Program-made: the position numbers and the translations under genes | Shown here: positions 62,501 through 64,000 of the stretch, piece by piece | Numbering within the stretch: position 1 is the first letter of the stretch | How the letters are laid out: each line of letters begins with the position of its first letter | NCBI GenBank assembly: GCA_050084985.1 | Contig: JBITNC010000002.1 | Location: forward strand, 9,920,001-9,984,000 | DNA: 64,000 nt | Direction: 5' to 3' | DNA from: Nageia nagi | Lineage: Eukaryota; Pinophyta | Notes under the pieces: generated by a model | What the model saw: the letters and a program-made list of their open reading frames with translations, nothing else | What the model was told of the DNA's origin: nothing | The model's database searches: none

Positions 62501-63848
62501 ATAATTTTGTGATTTGGTAGAACTTCCATGCATCTTCAACAACTTCTCATCCTCCTCACCAATCATCACCACTTTATTGTTAGAACACCTCCTTATCTCC
62601 ATAATGCCATCAAACATATTGTTAGAACACCTCCTTATCTCCATAATGCCATCAAACATATGAATAGAGTGTCCTTGTTATTGAATGAACACAAGAGATA
62701 GCAAGTTCCTTTGCAATTAAAGAAGATAGAGCACATTTCAAAGAACCATATCTAGAAGGCTTGGCTATTTAAGTCTCATAGTACTAATACCTAAAGGTTT
62801 GATACAAGAATGGTTAGCAAAATATATCACACCATCAATGTTGGTATTCATCTCTTCAAATAATTCTCTTTGAAAGGTCATGTGACATGTAGCACAATAT
62901 CAAGCAACCATGCATCCTCCCAAGATAAAAATGAAGTATTACATAAGTTTTTAATGGTATTGTTACAATATGTAGTAACATAATGAGTAGAATTAGAGTT
63001 CTTACTCTTGTCTTGCTCCTATTTTTCATTCCTTCCTTTGATCTTATACCATGGAGTGCGATAGATATTAGCTTCATGGCCTCATCTATCACATCTTTTG
63101 CAATGGAGATTATTCCTATCATAATGATCACCTTGATTAGATCTAACCCCTACCTCTATAATTCCTCCTACCATGACCATGATTGCTGCTTTCACCTCAA
63201 GAAGAATCATGAATAACATTCTTTCCCTTTTTAGCAATACACAATGTGTCTGAAGTAGAATCACTAGATTTCTTGCCAAAAGCCTTCTCACATTCTACAA
63301 TCTTATCTACCAAAGTGTCAAATATGAGAGACTTTAGGTTACCACTACCTTGGAAAGATTCAAGATAGTTTAAATAGGTGGGATACAAATTTTTAATCAA
63401 ATCTATGAGAGCAATATCAATCTTCCACACTAGTAGAGTCAATGTCATGCATTATTGCTCTAATTTTTGAAATTAATACCATGGGATCATCATTCTTTAA
63501 CTCTAGGTTAAAGAGTTTCAACTAAAATTGGATCAATTCTAATTCAGAATGGGAGTTAAATAAATATTTAAATTTATTTAGTGCATTCCAAGCATCATCA
63601 ATAGAGCTAATATGGTGGTTAACCTCCTCACTAATCAAAGAAGTAATCAAAGCATATGCCTTATTATTTTTCATGTTCCAAACTGCAAGCTCCTTGGCAT
63701 AAATTAGTTTGGTAGGTTGGTTATCAACATCACAATTGGAAATCCAAATATCATTGAAAATTAAAGTATGCTTTATTTTCCTAGATCACTCTGACCAATT
63801 TTCTTTTTTGGTTAAAACAACACCAATAACACTCACAAGGGAATGCAT
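59545..63848 (-). pseudogene. Copia gag-pol polyprotein, decayed, element continues past the window
   Basis: Gag starts near 63848 (KKENWSEWSRKIKHTLIFND, then ALITSLISEEVNHHIS and SELELIQF). The zinc knuckle HCKRCDR...GHEANIY (about 63.11 kb) has lost its last Cys. The protease motif is destroyed before CHMTFQ (62.9 kb). Pre-integrase is LLWHARFSHLNFDDLHF. In integrase the first catalytic Asp reads Asn (HFNLSGP), while DNGGEYT and NPQQNGVAERMN keep the other two acids. RT has KARLVAKGFA (60.88 kb), VHQMDVKIAFLNGDLKENVY and YVDD (60498-60487). RNase H has DSTTEVEYVA (59.88 kb). The end reads TDIFTKELGREKFEKFMK, GLTNSPLD. Integrase runs open for 133 and 84 codons, so this copy is less decayed than the one at 32-36 kb, yet about twenty stops disable it. 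Confidence 0.85.
62576..62659 (-). repeat. 42-bp in-frame tandem duplication in the Copia polyprotein
   Basis: Two identical 42-bp copies (62576-62617, 62618-62659) encode MFDGIMEIRRCSNN twice, just before the pre-integrase domain. Confidence 0.95.
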
Positions 63849-64000
63849 CTTTGAAATAGAAATTTCTAGCTTTATTTATTACCTTTTTCAAACTTTTACA
63901 ATGCCAAAAAATTTCACACACTTTACAAAAATAATAATGTCCACACTAAATGAAGATTCTTTTTACTCACACCACACCAAAAATTGCTAAAAGAATAGAA

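Overview
The window looks like nuclear DNA of a seed plant with a large, repeat-filled genome. A conifer or other gymnosperm is my best guess. The grounds are spliced plant-type genes, very A+T-rich intergenic DNA, old Copia, Ty3 and LINE copies in several nested layers, and several decayed PPR-DYW genes. No species marker is visible, so the lineage is an inference. There is one convincing intact gene, a four-exon monosaccharide/H+ symporter of the STP family (50339-52174, 514 aa). It sits in a short, more G+C-rich island of about 49.1-52.5 kb. Almost everything else recognisable is a mobile element or a broken gene.

Layout. 0-4.2 kb: no gene, with a possible Copia LTR/primer-site relic near 0.5-0.8 kb. 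4.36-12.2 kb: a large hAT-like DNA transposon relic. It has a broken transposase on the plus strand (5.2-8.0 kb), a second broken gene on the minus strand (11.6-8.8 kb), and arrays of GGTAGC/CTACC palindromes at both ends. 13.5-13.8 kb: an array of palindromes centred on GGGATCCC. 15.6-19.85 kb: two PPR pseudogenes in inverted orientation, each preceded by an array of ACATTCA/TGAATGT palindromes. One of them keeps a recognisable DYW tail. 20.2-20.6 kb: a segment resembling parts of both flanks of the STP gene. 21.9-22.5 kb: probable solo LTR. 23.7-28.0 kb: an LTR element with Ty3-type gag and protease only, whose 5' LTR carries another solo LTR. 31.1-31.4 kb: Ty3 gag remnant. 31.6-36.9 kb: full-length but dead Copia element inserted in a LINE (37-39 kb). 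This stretch has two later tandem duplications (376 and about 672 bp) and a long (TA)n.

40.7-41.4 kb: small CACTA-type element with TSD and TTTGCATCC arrays. 42.8-44.3 kb: two diverged direct copies of an LTR-like repeat, the second with its tail inverted. 44.8-46.3 kb: LINE 3' part, minus strand. 46.4-48.7 kb: 5' half of a minus-strand Copia with LTR. 48.8 kb: tRNA-derived SINE candidate. 49.1-52.5 kb: STP gene with TATA box. 53.7 kb: one end of a CACTA-like element. 54.2-54.6 kb: third PPR pseudogene. 56.5-57.05 kb: reverse-oriented relative of the nested solo LTR at 24.5 kb. 59.3-64 kb: minus-strand Copia element running off the right edge.

No pathway links these parts. The STP gene imports hexoses at the plasma membrane and the rest is repeat turnover. 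The most unusual recurring theme is the set of irregularly spaced arrays of short palindromes, each with its own motif, at the ends of DNA transposons and beside PPR relics.
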